Assembly: GCF_014644435.1 (NCBI RefSeq)
Contig: NZ_BMKR01000034.1
Location: 1-64,000, forward strand
Direction: 5' to 3'
DNA: 64,000 nucleotides
DNA from: Paenibacillus albidus
GTDB lineage: Bacteria > Bacillota > Bacilli > Paenibacillales > Paenibacillaceae
The notes under the pieces are model-generated. The model had not been told where the DNA came from. It saw only the letters and a program-made list of their open reading frames with translations, and searched no databases. Every line of letters begins with the position of its first letter. The first letter of the stretch is position 1. Below are positions 34,873 through 43,403 of the stretch, piece after piece. The translations under genes were made by a program, and so were the position numbers.

Positions 34873-34918
34873 CAAAAAGAGGCAGCCCCTGCAGCCGTAC
34901 AGCGGCTGGGGCCCCCTC
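34873..34918 (-). terminator. Terminator between yqeB and spoVID
   Basis: GAGG..GCCCC.GCCG / CGGC..GGGGC..CCTC hairpin followed on the minus strand by five T. Genes converge here, so it ends spoVID and may also stop yqeB transcription. Confidence 0.8.
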
Positions 34919-34932
34919 TTGCAAATGGGATT

Positions 34933-36324
34933 TTACGGGATATACAGTACCTGGCCTTCTTCCACATTCTGGCCGGACAGCCGGTTATACATAACCAGCT
35001 CGCGTGCGCTGAGCTGATATTTCTCGGCAATGGTATCCAGCGTTTCTTCACGCTGCACGATGCAAAGCCTGACTTTACGGAACAGATTGGCCCCGTCTCT
35101 TGCGCCGATGAACCGGCTTTTCCATTCCGTATCATTCCCCGCTTCAGGCACCGTCTCCGCTAGGAGGGGAGCCTCCTCTTCGGCATTTAGAATCTCCTGT
35201 TCCTTATGGGCACGGCTGGAACTTAGCAGGGATGAGAAGGTAAGCGGCTCTTTTTCTTTAGCCTCCGCTTCTTTTTTGCTGCCTACGCCAATCTTGAGAT
35301 CCGGCTTCTCCTCGGAAGCGGAAGCATCCACCGGCTCCTGGAGATCGTTCGTTTCCCCGGCGTATGTCCCATTATCCAAGGGAGGGTTCTCCTCCTGAAT
35401 AAAGGAATCGGCAGGCGGTTCGGAGCTCATGGCCGCAACCGGCTCTTCCTGCCTGACCACAGGAGCAGGGGGGGCAGAAGGGGCCGCCTGTTCAGGGACA
35501 GCAACCCGCTCAGCCGGTTGAAACGATTCTCTGGCAGCCGTATCTTTTACAGCAGTCTGCTGCTGGTTCCACTCTTCTGCTTTTTGCCAGTAATCCGTCA
35601 GCTCAGACTTGCCTTTGTCTGCAGGAGACTCCAAAGAGTGTGTGCGGACTTTGAGCTCCTTGTCCTTCCGCTGCCCGGATTCGGGATCTTGTCCGGAGCC
35701 GCCTGTTACAGCATGAGCCAAGACCTGGCTCTGATCCGCAGCTTCGGACAGGGCTTCGGCTACCTCGCGCTCTTCCTCGGACCCTTCAGCCGCACCCTCA
35801 CCAAAAGTCCACAGCGAGTTCTCATACAGTACATCGTTCTCCGGTTCATGGATTTCTTCAGAAGCTTCCGGGGCTCTTTTGTCCTCCGCAGGGGAATAAG
35901 CAACGGTATATTCTTCCTGCTGCCAGGCCGGCTGAGCCTCAACGCCTCCAATGCCGCGCAGCGAGAGCACCCCTGTTATATTCACCGTACGCATAGTCAG
36001 CAGATCAATATCGAAATTCTCAATCTCCACCCCTATGTCTTCAAGCGAGTTCACCCGCGTCAGCGGGACTGTAATTTCAACGGGAATAGCATGCTCCAGG
36101 CGTTGTGTCCGGTCATCTTCACCCCGGTAGAGCCCGGTGAGCAGCAATTGGCCATACAGCTCAGCGCGGTCTTCCCGCTGAATCACCTGGATCTCCGGAA
36201 GCAGTTCAACTTCCTCCAGCTCAGCGATTCCCGGAAGCTCTGCAGGCAGGTGAATGCGTTCATAAATATCAAACCGCAAGCCGTGGGACTGGTCAAACAC
36301 GGGAAATGTCCTCCTTTTTGGCAT
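34933..36324 (-). CDS. spoVID: Stage VI sporulation protein D, LysM-containing coat morphogen
   Basis: 463 residues. The N-terminal SpoVID domain (about 10-130, FDQSHGLRFDIYERI onward) drives coat encasement. A long acidic, Glu/Pro/Ala-rich disordered middle follows, and a single LysM (about 418-463, REETLDTIAEKYQLSAREL) ends the protein. In B. subtilis SpoVID works with SafA and SpoIVA and sits between hem and valS, as here. SafA is encoded at the left end of this window. Confidence 0.9.
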   Translation of the reverse strand: MPKRRTFPVFDQSHGLRFDIYERIHLPAELPGIAELEEVELLPEIQVIQREDRAELYGQLLLTGLYRGEDDRTQRLEHAIPVEITVPLTRVNSLEDIGVEIENFDIDLLTMRTVNITGVLSLRGIGGVEAQPAWQQEEYTVAYSPAEDKRAPEASEEIHEPENDVLYENSLWTFGEGAAEGSEEEREVAEALSEAADQSQVLAHAVTGGSGQDPESGQRKDKELKVRTHSLESPADKGKSELTDYWQKAEEWNQQQTAVKDTAARESFQPAERVAVPEQAAPSAPPAPVVRQEEPVAAMSSEPPADSFIQEENPPLDNGTYAGETNDLQEPVDASASEEKPDLKIGVGSKKEAEAKEKEPLTFSSLLSSSRAHKEQEILNAEEEAPLLAETVPEAGNDTEWKSRFIGARDGANLFRKVRLCIVQREETLDTIAEKYQLSARELVMYNRLSGQNVEEGQVLYIP

Positions 36325-36417
36325 AATCTAACTCTGAGACAAGCCCAGAGCATAAGCCCAAAATGTTACTCCACTAATGTATATGCTCCAAATAGGGAGG
36401 CATGACAACTTTGACCT

Positions 36418-37862
36418 TCATTCGTGGACAGAAGGCCTAAAGCGGGCAAGTATTCGGGCATCCGGAATGAAATAGTCAGCAGGAAGACGGTGCCGCAAAA
36501 TAGACGCCAATATCTTCCCCTGCTCGGTGGGCTGCAGCACCTCAGCAGGGTGAAAAGCACCGGGAAGGCTGGCAGCCCCGGCTTCCCCGGCCATCCTCAG
36601 GCTATTGTGATAAATGCCCTCCGCCTGCTGCAGGGCGTGCCATGCAATCGTATCGTGGTAGGCCTGCAGCGTACGAGCCGTCATAACATCCAAGGAACGG
36701 CAGGAGGCCGCCCATTTCCGTGCGCATCTGCCTGTGCGGGCCCGCAGCTGGTCATCGGCAAGCAGAGCTGCCAATCGCTCTGCCAGCGCAGCGGCATCTT
36801 CCGGGGGAACAATCCATCCCGTCTCACCGGGAATAACCATTTCCGGCATGCCGGCGGTGCCTGACACAATAGGCGCAATGCCCGCAAGCTGGGCTTCCGT
36901 TACCGAATAAGGCTGCGTATCCTGCAGACTCGGCTGCACATAAAGATCAGCCCCGGCCAGCGCAGCCGGAATATTGTCCACCTTGCCGGCAAAAACAACC
37001 CGCTCCGCAATCCCGAGTTCTATTGCCTGCGCCTTTAATGGCTCTTCCAGACTGCCGATTCCCGCCAGGACACAGATCCAGTCCTGCCGGAGGTTGTGCA
37101 GCATACCCAGCGCAAGCATCAGCACATGAACTCCTTTGATGTACTCCAGACGCCCGGCGTACATAATTACCTTGCAGCCGGTAGCCGGAATTACGGAGGA
37201 CACCATTTGGGCCTTAGCATCATATTGACTCACATCAATGCCGTAAGGGATCGTCCGGACCCGCTTCTCCAAAGCCCCCAATTCATTTACCAGCTGGCCG
37301 ATCCATTGGGAGGGGAGACCAGCACCATGTCGGCAGCCTCCGCACCAAGCGCCTCCATCCGGCGAAAATAGCCCCAGATCGGCCGCCCTGCATACTCTTC
37401 GGGCGTCAGCTCCGGCTCCAGCGCTTTATATTCATAATACGCTTCGCGGGCCAGTGCTCCATGCACACTGGTGATCAGCGGCACAGGCTCCTTCAGGATC
37501 CGCCGCACCGCATAAGAAGCAATGGGGTCCTGGGCATGGATGATATCGTACCCGTCCAGCCCCAAATACGCAGCCCCGCCCTCAAAAACATAACGGCCCA
37601 GCTCAAAGCTGAAGATGCCATGCTCCGCATGCAGGTGCGGATAGTTCAAGGGGTCCAGATGCGGCAGCAGCGTGGAGTAGAATGCTTTTTTATCAAAAGA
37701 AAAATTGTTGTCCAGCAGGTACAAGGTCTGATTCTCGGCGTTGCTGCCCATCAGGGTAACCGTATGGCCCTGTTCCCTCAACTTGGCGGCCAATTGGCTC
37801 ATATACGTCCAGATTCCTCCCATATTCGTGAGGCCCCAGTACGTAACCAGCAGTATTCTCAT
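36418..37862 (-). pseudogene. Glycosyltransferase family 4 gene split by a frameshift
   Basis: The N-terminal half (37862-37287) starts MRILLVTYWGLTNMGG, the donor-site entry of a GT-B enzyme, and stops soon after ADMVLVS. The C-terminal half (from about 37305 to 36418) continues in another frame as SQWIGQLVNELGALEKR and RTIPYGIDVSQYD, then the GT4 domain with YAGRLEYIKGV and PSLQDTQPYSVTEAQLAG. Joining the frames at about 37300-37308, in the C-rich run CTCCCCTCCCAA, needs one added base. So either a recent frameshift mutation or a sequencing error. The ATG at 37860-37862 has GGGGAGAG upstream. Everything else looks functional. Confidence 0.85.
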
Positions 37863-37991
37863 GAATATCTCTCCCCGGACCCTTGAATTCGTCTGTCGAA
37901 GCCGCAACCCGGCTCCTTAAGAATAAAGTATTATATGACAGCCCCGGCCAATTGGACATGGGTATATAGAGGGGACACTAACCTTTTTGAA

Positions 37992-38044
37992 AGTACCTGT
38001 ACTAAAAGTGCATACTTACCTATTTGCAATATCTACTCTATACT
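37992..38044 (+). promoter_or_regulatory. Possible promoter and operator of the ywrO-like gene
   Basis: The inverted repeat AGTACCTGTACT (37992-38003) lies just upstream of a weak -35 TTACCT (38016-38021), 17 bp spacer and -10 TATACT (38039-38044). The HxlR-type regulator encoded downstream could bind the palindrome; this is inference. Confidence 0.4.
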
Positions 38045-38077
38045 CAAAAATAAATATTCCTTAAGGAGGACAAATTC

Positions 38078-38608
38078 TTGAACAGTCTTGTTGTCGTAAC
38101 CCATCCAACCATGGAAAGCTCCGCTATAAACAAACGGTGGGTAGAAGAACTCAAAAAATATCCGGAAAAGTATACTGTACACGAATTGTATAAGGTTTAC
38201 CCTGACGGAAACATTGATGTGGAAAAAGAACAGCGATTAATTGAAGCGCATGGCAATCTTATTTTACAGTTTCCTGTCTACTGGTTTAATTGTCCGCCGC
38301 TTCTTAAAAAATGGCTGGATGATGTTTTTGCTTATGGCTGGGCTTATGGTTCAAATGGAGGGGATCATTTAAAAAACCGCAAAGCCGCTTTAGCTGTATC
38401 TGCGGGAATTAAAAAAGAAGATTATAGTGAACAGGGAAAATACCGTTATACACTCGAAGAGTTATTATCTCCTTTTGAAACTACCTTTCTATACTGCAAG
38501 GCAGATTACCGTTCGTTTTATGCGTTTTATGGTACAGAAAATGAACAGCCTGCAAGCGAAATTGAACAAAGCGCACAGGATTATTTGAACTTTATCGACA
38601 ACCTGTAA
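38078..38608 (+). CDS. ywrO: Flavodoxin-fold NAD(P)H oxidoreductase, YwrO/KefF type
   Basis: 176 residues. Flavodoxin-like quinone/nitro reductase family. It shows the VVVTHPTMESSAINK N-terminus, the FMN-region FPVYWFNCPPLLKKWLDDV, and GWAYGSNGG typical of YwrO (general stress protein 14). It would reduce quinones or electrophiles with NAD(P)H. Start is TTG at 38078-38080, 7 bases after AGGAGGA. Convergent with an HxlR regulator, a common pairing for quinone-responsive reductases. Codon use is more A/T-rich than the flanking genes, suggesting acquisition. Confidence 0.82.
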   Translation: MNSLVVVTHPTMESSAINKRWVEELKKYPEKYTVHELYKVYPDGNIDVEKEQRLIEAHGNLILQFPVYWFNCPPLLKKWLDDVFAYGWAYGSNGGDHLKNRKAALAVSAGIKKEDYSEQGKYRYTLEELLSPFETTFLYCKADYRSFYAFYGTENEQPASEIEQSAQDYLNFIDNL

Positions 38609-38611
38609 TAT

Positions 38612-38661
38612 AAAAAAACAAGCAGTAAGTCTCCAATAACCGGGGACTCGCTGCTTTTTTG
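38612..38661. terminator. Bidirectional terminator between ywrO and hxlR
   Basis: AAGCAGTAAGTCTCC / GGGGACTCGCTGCTT hairpin with seven A before and six T after it, so it has a T-run on either strand for the two converging genes. Confidence 0.85.
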
Positions 38662-38669
38662 TAGTTATG

Positions 38670-39029
38670 CTACGGCTGTACAGCCTCCTGAGCCGGCAAA
38701 CTGTTTTCCTCCCCCCACTCGCACATCATATTTAACAAGGGCATAAGAGAACGGCCGCGGTCAGATAATGAATATTCAACTTTAGGCGGGATTTGGGGAA
38801 ATTCCTTGCGTATAATCAGTTTTTCTGCCTCCAGCTCTTTTAACATAATACTAAGCGTTTTAAAAGAAATGGTACCGATACTTCGCTTCAGCTCATTATG
38901 CCGCATAACCTTATTTTCAGACAGCCAATACAGAATGATCATTTTATATTTACCGCCTATTAAGGACAACGTATATCCAAAGCCAGTGTCTTTTAGTTTC
39001 AAGCCCGTCGGAACACAGGTATCACTCAT
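38670..39029 (-). CDS. HxlR family winged-helix regulator
   Basis: 119 residues. It has the HxlR core LSLIGGKYKMIILYWL, HNELKRSIGTISFKTLS and the wing PPKVEYSLSDRGRSL. A single Cys5 sits where YodB/CatR-like members carry their redox-sensing cysteine, so quinone or thiol-stress sensing is plausible. AAGGGGAG precedes the ATG. Its likely target is the convergent ywrO-like gene. Confidence 0.85.
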   Translation of the reverse strand: MSDTCVPTGLKLKDTGFGYTLSLIGGKYKMIILYWLSENKVMRHNELKRSIGTISFKTLSIMLKELEAEKLIIRKEFPQIPPKVEYSLSDRGRSLMPLLNMMCEWGEENSLPAQEAVQP

Positions 39030-39660
39030 TTGCTACACTCCCCTTCTTCTGATGTGCAGATCATATAATTATGTATCATTAACAATAGACCATCAGGCCA
39101 ATTATTGAAAGGCACACTGTAAGCCGAGGGCGGAGATCGCTAGAGTGCACTTTATACATCAGGATGGGCAAAAGTAGGCTCGTTTTAGGATTTCAGTATA
39201 TTTGGTGCAGCAGGAACCGCAGCATTCGCCGAAAAGTGCCTTACGGCTATCTTTTAAATGTACAAAATACATCAGTATGGAGGTTTGAGCCTCGTTTAAA
39301 CCATTCTGAGGTACTTTATACATTAGATCAGCTCGAAGGCTGGTGACGAACGCTAATCCATATCAAACTGCCTTCAGGAATCCCTTATTTTAATCTGATG
39401 TTGTACTCACGTACCAGAACAAAATCACCCTACGGGTGAATAACAACTCGGAGCTACGAGGCACGGATTGTTATACAATAGGCAAAGATTATCGTCATTT
39501 GGCTTGCTTTGAGCTCACATTGTTGTACAACGTGCACAACTCTCGCCCATATAGCGTGGTTAGGACATGCATTGTTGACCGTGCGATTGTGCATGGGTCC
39601 CTCTGCGGACATGATGCGTTCCCTTCACGATCTATCCGCGGCTGATGCGGACAGGAGATC

Positions 39661-39760
39661 TATTGGGGAGGATTCGGCTATTTAGCAGGACAAACGGACT
39701 GAGATTCCGCTATTGGGGAGGATTCGGCTATTCAGCAGGATAATCGGACTGAGATTCCGC
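39661..39760. repeat. 50-bp tandem repeat, two copies
   Basis: Units 39661-39710 and 39711-39760 differ at four positions only (TTTAGC/TTCAGC and CAAAC/TAATC). A decayed third unit may begin at 39761. Confidence 0.9.
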
Positions 39761-39970
39761 TAATTGTCCTATCCCCCCTCATTCTAAGCTCAATCGAACA
39801 TTATAACGGCTCCTGAGTCCGAATCCCCCAGGAAATCACACTTTTTCGCAAAATAGGGTCTTCTCTTTCCGCTTCACTCCGCGGATGGAGCCCAATCCCA
39901 CTGCAGCGCTAGATCATCTGAAGGTTCCAAGATATCCACATTTTTTACATTGTATAATTTCCTATACAAC

Positions 39971-40005
39971 AAAAAAGCCGTTCCACCGGAATCCGGTGAA
40001 CGGCT
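39971..40005 (-). terminator. Terminator after hem operon/pseudouridine synthase
   Basis: Minus strand AGCCGTTCACCGG / CCGGTGGAACGGCT with short loop, followed by six T. Confidence 0.9.
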
Positions 40006-40017
40006 CTTTAAGATGGC

Positions 40018-41010
40018 TTAGGCCAGCGGACCCGAGGCAAGCTGCTCCCGCAGCCGCAGCATATCCTCCGGCCAAGGATCGTTTACGGTCAGCTGCTCGG
40101 CGCTCCACGGATGGCGGAACACCAGCGACTCCCCGTGCAGCGACTGCCGGCCCGGCCTTGTGGAGGCTCCGCTGCGGGTTCCGGGCAACGTCCCGGCAGC
40201 GGAACCCAGGCTGCCACTCTCCAGCCGCCAGGCCGGGCCGCCATACAGGTCATCCCCATACAGCGGATGCCCCATATGGCTGAGATGGACGCGGATCTGG
40301 TGCGTGCGTCCAGTCTCAAGCTCTACACGCAGGAGGGTGCCCCCTCCAGGCAGTGTCTCGCGCCCGGTGATCCGGGTCAGCGCCGCCTGACCGCCGGGAG
40401 AGACTCTGCGCCGCGCGGCATGATGGCGGTCGCGGCCAATCGGGGCATCGATCACCTTGAGCGCAGGCGGCACGGTCCCCTTAACAATCGCTGCGTACAG
40501 CCGCGAGATGTCTTTCTGGCGCATAGCCTCGTCCAGAGACAGCTGCGCGAACTCGTTCTTGGCATACAAGACAGGTCCCGTCGTATCCTTGTCGAGACGA
40601 TGGATATGGCGGACTGCCACGCCTCCGCCGGAAGCAGCATAATGGGCCGCCACCAGATGATCCAGCGTGGCTTCCGCTCCGCTGCCGTCCGGGTGAACGG
40701 CCATCCCGGCCGGCTTATGGACGACCAGACAGAAGTCGTCCTCGAACAGCACCTCCAGCGGCGACGCGATAGGCTCGATTCCCGCTTCCCGCCAAAGGAA
40801 CAACGCCAGCCGCAGCCGGTCGCCTTTCCACTGGATTCCCCCTTCGCGGCGCAGCCGCAGGTGGAGCTTGGCAGGCATTCCGGCGGTATCCAGCAGCCAC
40901 TGGTCAATCGCCGCTTCCCTGTCGGCGGCACCGGTCAGGACCCGCCCGGGCATGGCCTCCAGCCATTCTCCGCGCCGGGTCCAGGCGCCGCCGCCGCCCG
41001 CCTGGGTCAC
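40018..41010 (-). CDS. RluA-family pseudouridine synthase
   Basis: 330 residues. It isomerises uridine in rRNA or tRNA. Catalytic Asp lies in HRLDKDTTG (about residue 138), with the RluA/RluD C-terminal ETGRTHQIRVHLSHMGHPLYGD. The usual DTSGLLL reads DTTGPVL here. The N-terminus carries a short S4-like region. The GTG start (41008-41010) overlaps the hemL stop as GTGA. The target cannot be told. Last gene of the hem transcript. Confidence 0.85.
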   Translation of the reverse strand: MTQAGGGGAWTRRGEWLEAMPGRVLTGAADREAAIDQWLLDTAGMPAKLHLRLRREGGIQWKGDRLRLALFLWREAGIEPIASPLEVLFEDDFCLVVHKPAGMAVHPDGSGAEATLDHLVAAHYAASGGGVAVRHIHRLDKDTTGPVLYAKNEFAQLSLDEAMRQKDISRLYAAIVKGTVPPALKVIDAPIGRDRHHAARRRVSPGGQAALTRITGRETLPGGGTLLRVELETGRTHQIRVHLSHMGHPLYGDDLYGGPAWRLESGSLGSAAGTLPGTRSGASTRPGRQSLHGESLVFRHPWSAEQLTVNDPWPEDMLRLREQLASGPLA

Positions 41011-42311
41011 AACAGTGCTTTCAGGGCATGGTAATGGCCCTCAAGCGTATCGTCAATGTCCTGCTCGCTGTGCGCCGCAGAGACGAACATGCCTTCATAC
41101 TGCGAAGGCGGCACACTGATCCCCCGGCCCAGCATTTCGCCGAAATAGCGGCGGAACCGGTCCAGATCGCTCATTTTGGCCGTATCGTAATTGGTTACCG
41201 GCCCTTCGGTGAAGAACGGGCAGACCATGGAACCCACACGGTTGACCGTCAGCGGAATGCCAACTTCCTGCGCATTGCGCTTAAGTCCTGCTTCGAGACG
41301 CGCTCCAAGCTGTTCCAGACGTGTGTACACTTCCGGGGTCAGCAGCTTCAGTGTGGTCAATCCGGCGGCCATAGCCAGCGGGTTGCCGCTCAGCGTGCCG
41401 GCCTGATAAATAGGACCGGATGGAGCAATCTGCTCCATAATATCTCTTCTGCCGCCGTAGGCTCCCACTGGCAAGCCGCCGCCGATGACTTTGCCGAAGC
41501 AGGTCAGATCCGGCGTGATTCCGAATAGTCCCTGCGCGCAGCCGGCATTCACACGGAAACCGGTCATCACTTCATCAAAGATAAGCAGTGAGCCGTATCC
41601 GGTCGTTACTTTGCGAAGCCCCTCCAGGAACCCTTGCAACGGGGGAACCACACCCATGTTCCCGGCAATCGGCTCAGCAATGACGCCCGCAATCTCATTG
41701 CCGTAGCGTTCAAAGGCCACCTTTACCGCTTCCAGATCATTGTAGGGAACCGTAATCGTGTTGACTGCCACACCTTCGGGGACACCGGGACTATCCGGAA
41801 GACCCAGTGTCGCTACCCCGGAACCGGCCTTGATCAGCAGGCTGTCGGCGTGGCCATGGTAGGAACCTTCGAACTTGAGAATTTTGCTGCGTCCGGTAAA
41901 CCCCCGGGCCAGACGAATCGCACTCATGGTAGCCTCAGTTCCCGAGTTGACCATGCGTACAATATCTACGGACGGGACACGTTCCACCACAAGCTTCGCC
42001 ATCTCCGTCTCCAGCAGTGTCGGTGCTCCGAAGCTTGTCCCTTTGACAGCCGTTTCCTGAAGTGCCTTAACTACCTCGGGATGGGCGTGGCCCATAATCA
42101 GCGGTCCCCATGAGCAGACATAGTCGATGAAGCTGTTGCCGTCGATATCGTAAATACGCGAGCCTTCGCCCCGGTCTACATATATCGGCGTCAGCCCTAC
42201 AGATTTGAACGCCCGCACCGGGCTGTTCACCCCGCCGGGAATATATTGCTTTGCTTCTTCAAAAGCCTTCCGGGAAGCTTCTTCCCGTCTTGTAAGCGGC
42301 ACATTGCCCAT
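41007..42311 (-). CDS. hemL: Glutamate-1-semialdehyde 2,1-aminomutase
   Basis: 434 residues, PLP fold-type I. It converts glutamate-1-semialdehyde to 5-aminolevulinate, the second step of the C5 heme pathway. GGVNSPVRAF near the N-terminus, FDEVMTGFR, and Lys in TCFGKVIGGGLPVGAYGG mark it. AGGAGTG precedes the ATG. Confidence 0.97.
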   Translation of the reverse strand: MGNVPLTRREEASRKAFEEAKQYIPGGVNSPVRAFKSVGLTPIYVDRGEGSRIYDIDGNSFIDYVCSWGPLIMGHAHPEVVKALQETAVKGTSFGAPTLLETEMAKLVVERVPSVDIVRMVNSGTEATMSAIRLARGFTGRSKILKFEGSYHGHADSLLIKAGSGVATLGLPDSPGVPEGVAVNTITVPYNDLEAVKVAFERYGNEIAGVIAEPIAGNMGVVPPLQGFLEGLRKVTTGYGSLLIFDEVMTGFRVNAGCAQGLFGITPDLTCFGKVIGGGLPVGAYGGRRDIMEQIAPSGPIYQAGTLSGNPLAMAAGLTTLKLLTPEVYTRLEQLGARLEAGLKRNAQEVGIPLTVNRVGSMVCPFFTEGPVTNYDTAKMSDLDRFRRYFGEMLGRGISVPPSQYEGMFVSAAHSEQDIDDTLEGHYHALKALL

Positions 42312-42346
42312 CCGTTCTCACTCCTGTTCTGTTCCTGATGGTTGTC

Positions 42347-43345
42347 TTACGGGCGCAGCCAGCGGGCTGCATCCTTGGCAAAATAAGTGATAATAATATC
42401 CGCTCCGGCGCGTTTCATGCCGGTCAGCATCTCCAGCACTACCGCCTGCTCGTCAATCCAGCCCTGCAAAGCCGCCGCTTTGACCATGGAATATTCTCCG
42501 CTCACATTGTAAGCCACCAGCGGCAGATCAAACTGGTCGCGGATAGTGCGGATGACATCAAGATAAGCCAGTGCAGGTTTCACCATCAGCATATCCGCAC
42601 CTTCCAGCACGTCGCTGTCCGCTTCACGGATGGCCTCCCGCAGATTGGCAGGGTCCATCTGGTAGGTCTTGCGGTTCCCGAATTGCGGAGCGGAATCCGC
42701 CGCCTCGCGGAAGGGCCCGTAGAAGGCCGAAGCATATTTGACCGAATAGGACATAATCGGCACATGCTCGAATCCGTTCGCATCCAGACCGGCCCGGATC
42801 GCCTGCACGAAGCCGTCCATCATATTGGAGGGCGCGATGATATCCGCCCCGGCTTTGGCCTGGGAGACCGCCGTGCGGGTAAGCAGCTCCAGAGAAGCAT
42901 CATTGATCACATCTCCGTGCACCACACCGTTCACCGTGTGGGTATGTACCATTCCGCAGTGGCCGTGGTCCGTGAATTCACACAGACAGGTATCTGCAAC
43001 GACAAGCAGCTCCGGATACCACTGCTTGATCAGCCGCGTAGCTTCCTGCACAATGCCATCCTCAGCGAAGCCGGAGGAACCTACCGCATCCTTCGTCTCA
43101 GGAATCCCGAACAGCAGCACAGCCGGGATGCCCAAAGCGGCAATCTCGTCCACTTCCGCTTTCAGCGTGTCCAGTGAGAAATGATACACCCCCGGCATCG
43201 AGCTGATCTCTTTTTTGACTCCGGTTCCATAGGTCACAAATATCGGCTGTACAAAATCCAGCACATTCAATACCGTCTCGCGCACCATTCCGCGAATGCC
43301 GGCCGAACCGCGCAAACGGCGGTGCCGTATTATCGGAAAGCTCAT
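42347..43345 (-). CDS. hemB: Delta-aminolevulinic acid dehydratase (porphobilinogen synthase)
   Basis: 332 residues. It condenses two 5-aminolevulinates. The cysteine-rich zinc site is visible as VADTCLCEFTDHGHCG; Schiff-base lysines are in YSVKYASAFYGPFR and MLMVKPALAYLD. 58 bases after the CobA-HemD gene, preceded by GGGGGATG. Confidence 0.97.
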   Translation of the reverse strand: MSFPIIRHRRLRGSAGIRGMVRETVLNVLDFVQPIFVTYGTGVKKEISSMPGVYHFSLDTLKAEVDEIAALGIPAVLLFGIPETKDAVGSSGFAEDGIVQEATRLIKQWYPELLVVADTCLCEFTDHGHCGMVHTHTVNGVVHGDVINDASLELLTRTAVSQAKAGADIIAPSNMMDGFVQAIRAGLDANGFEHVPIMSYSVKYASAFYGPFREAADSAPQFGNRKTYQMDPANLREAIREADSDVLEGADMLMVKPALAYLDVIRTIRDQFDLPLVAYNVSGEYSMVKAAALQGWIDEQAVVLEMLTGMKRAGADIIITYFAKDAARWLRP

Positions 43346-43403
43346 CTTACATCCCCCTAATATTTATGATTTCAATCTATAATTTCACCCAAACCGGCCC
43401 GTT

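Larger units (their letters stand above)
39030..40017. other. Gene-free region with degenerate short repeats
   Basis: No credible gene in about 940 bases. It contains three 16-base related motifs, GCACTTTATACATCAG (39147-39162), GTACAAAATACATCAG (39260-39275) and GTACTTTATACATTAG (39311-39326). It also holds several ATTGTT-type palindromic pieces (about 39465-39600), a 50-bp tandem repeat (39661-39760), and at the right end the terminator of the pseudouridine synthase gene. Likely eroded repeat elements. Confidence 0.6.

Noticed and set aside
39661..39760. CRISPR-like or IS-end repeat
   Set aside because: Direct tandem copies without spacers, inverted ends or transposase.
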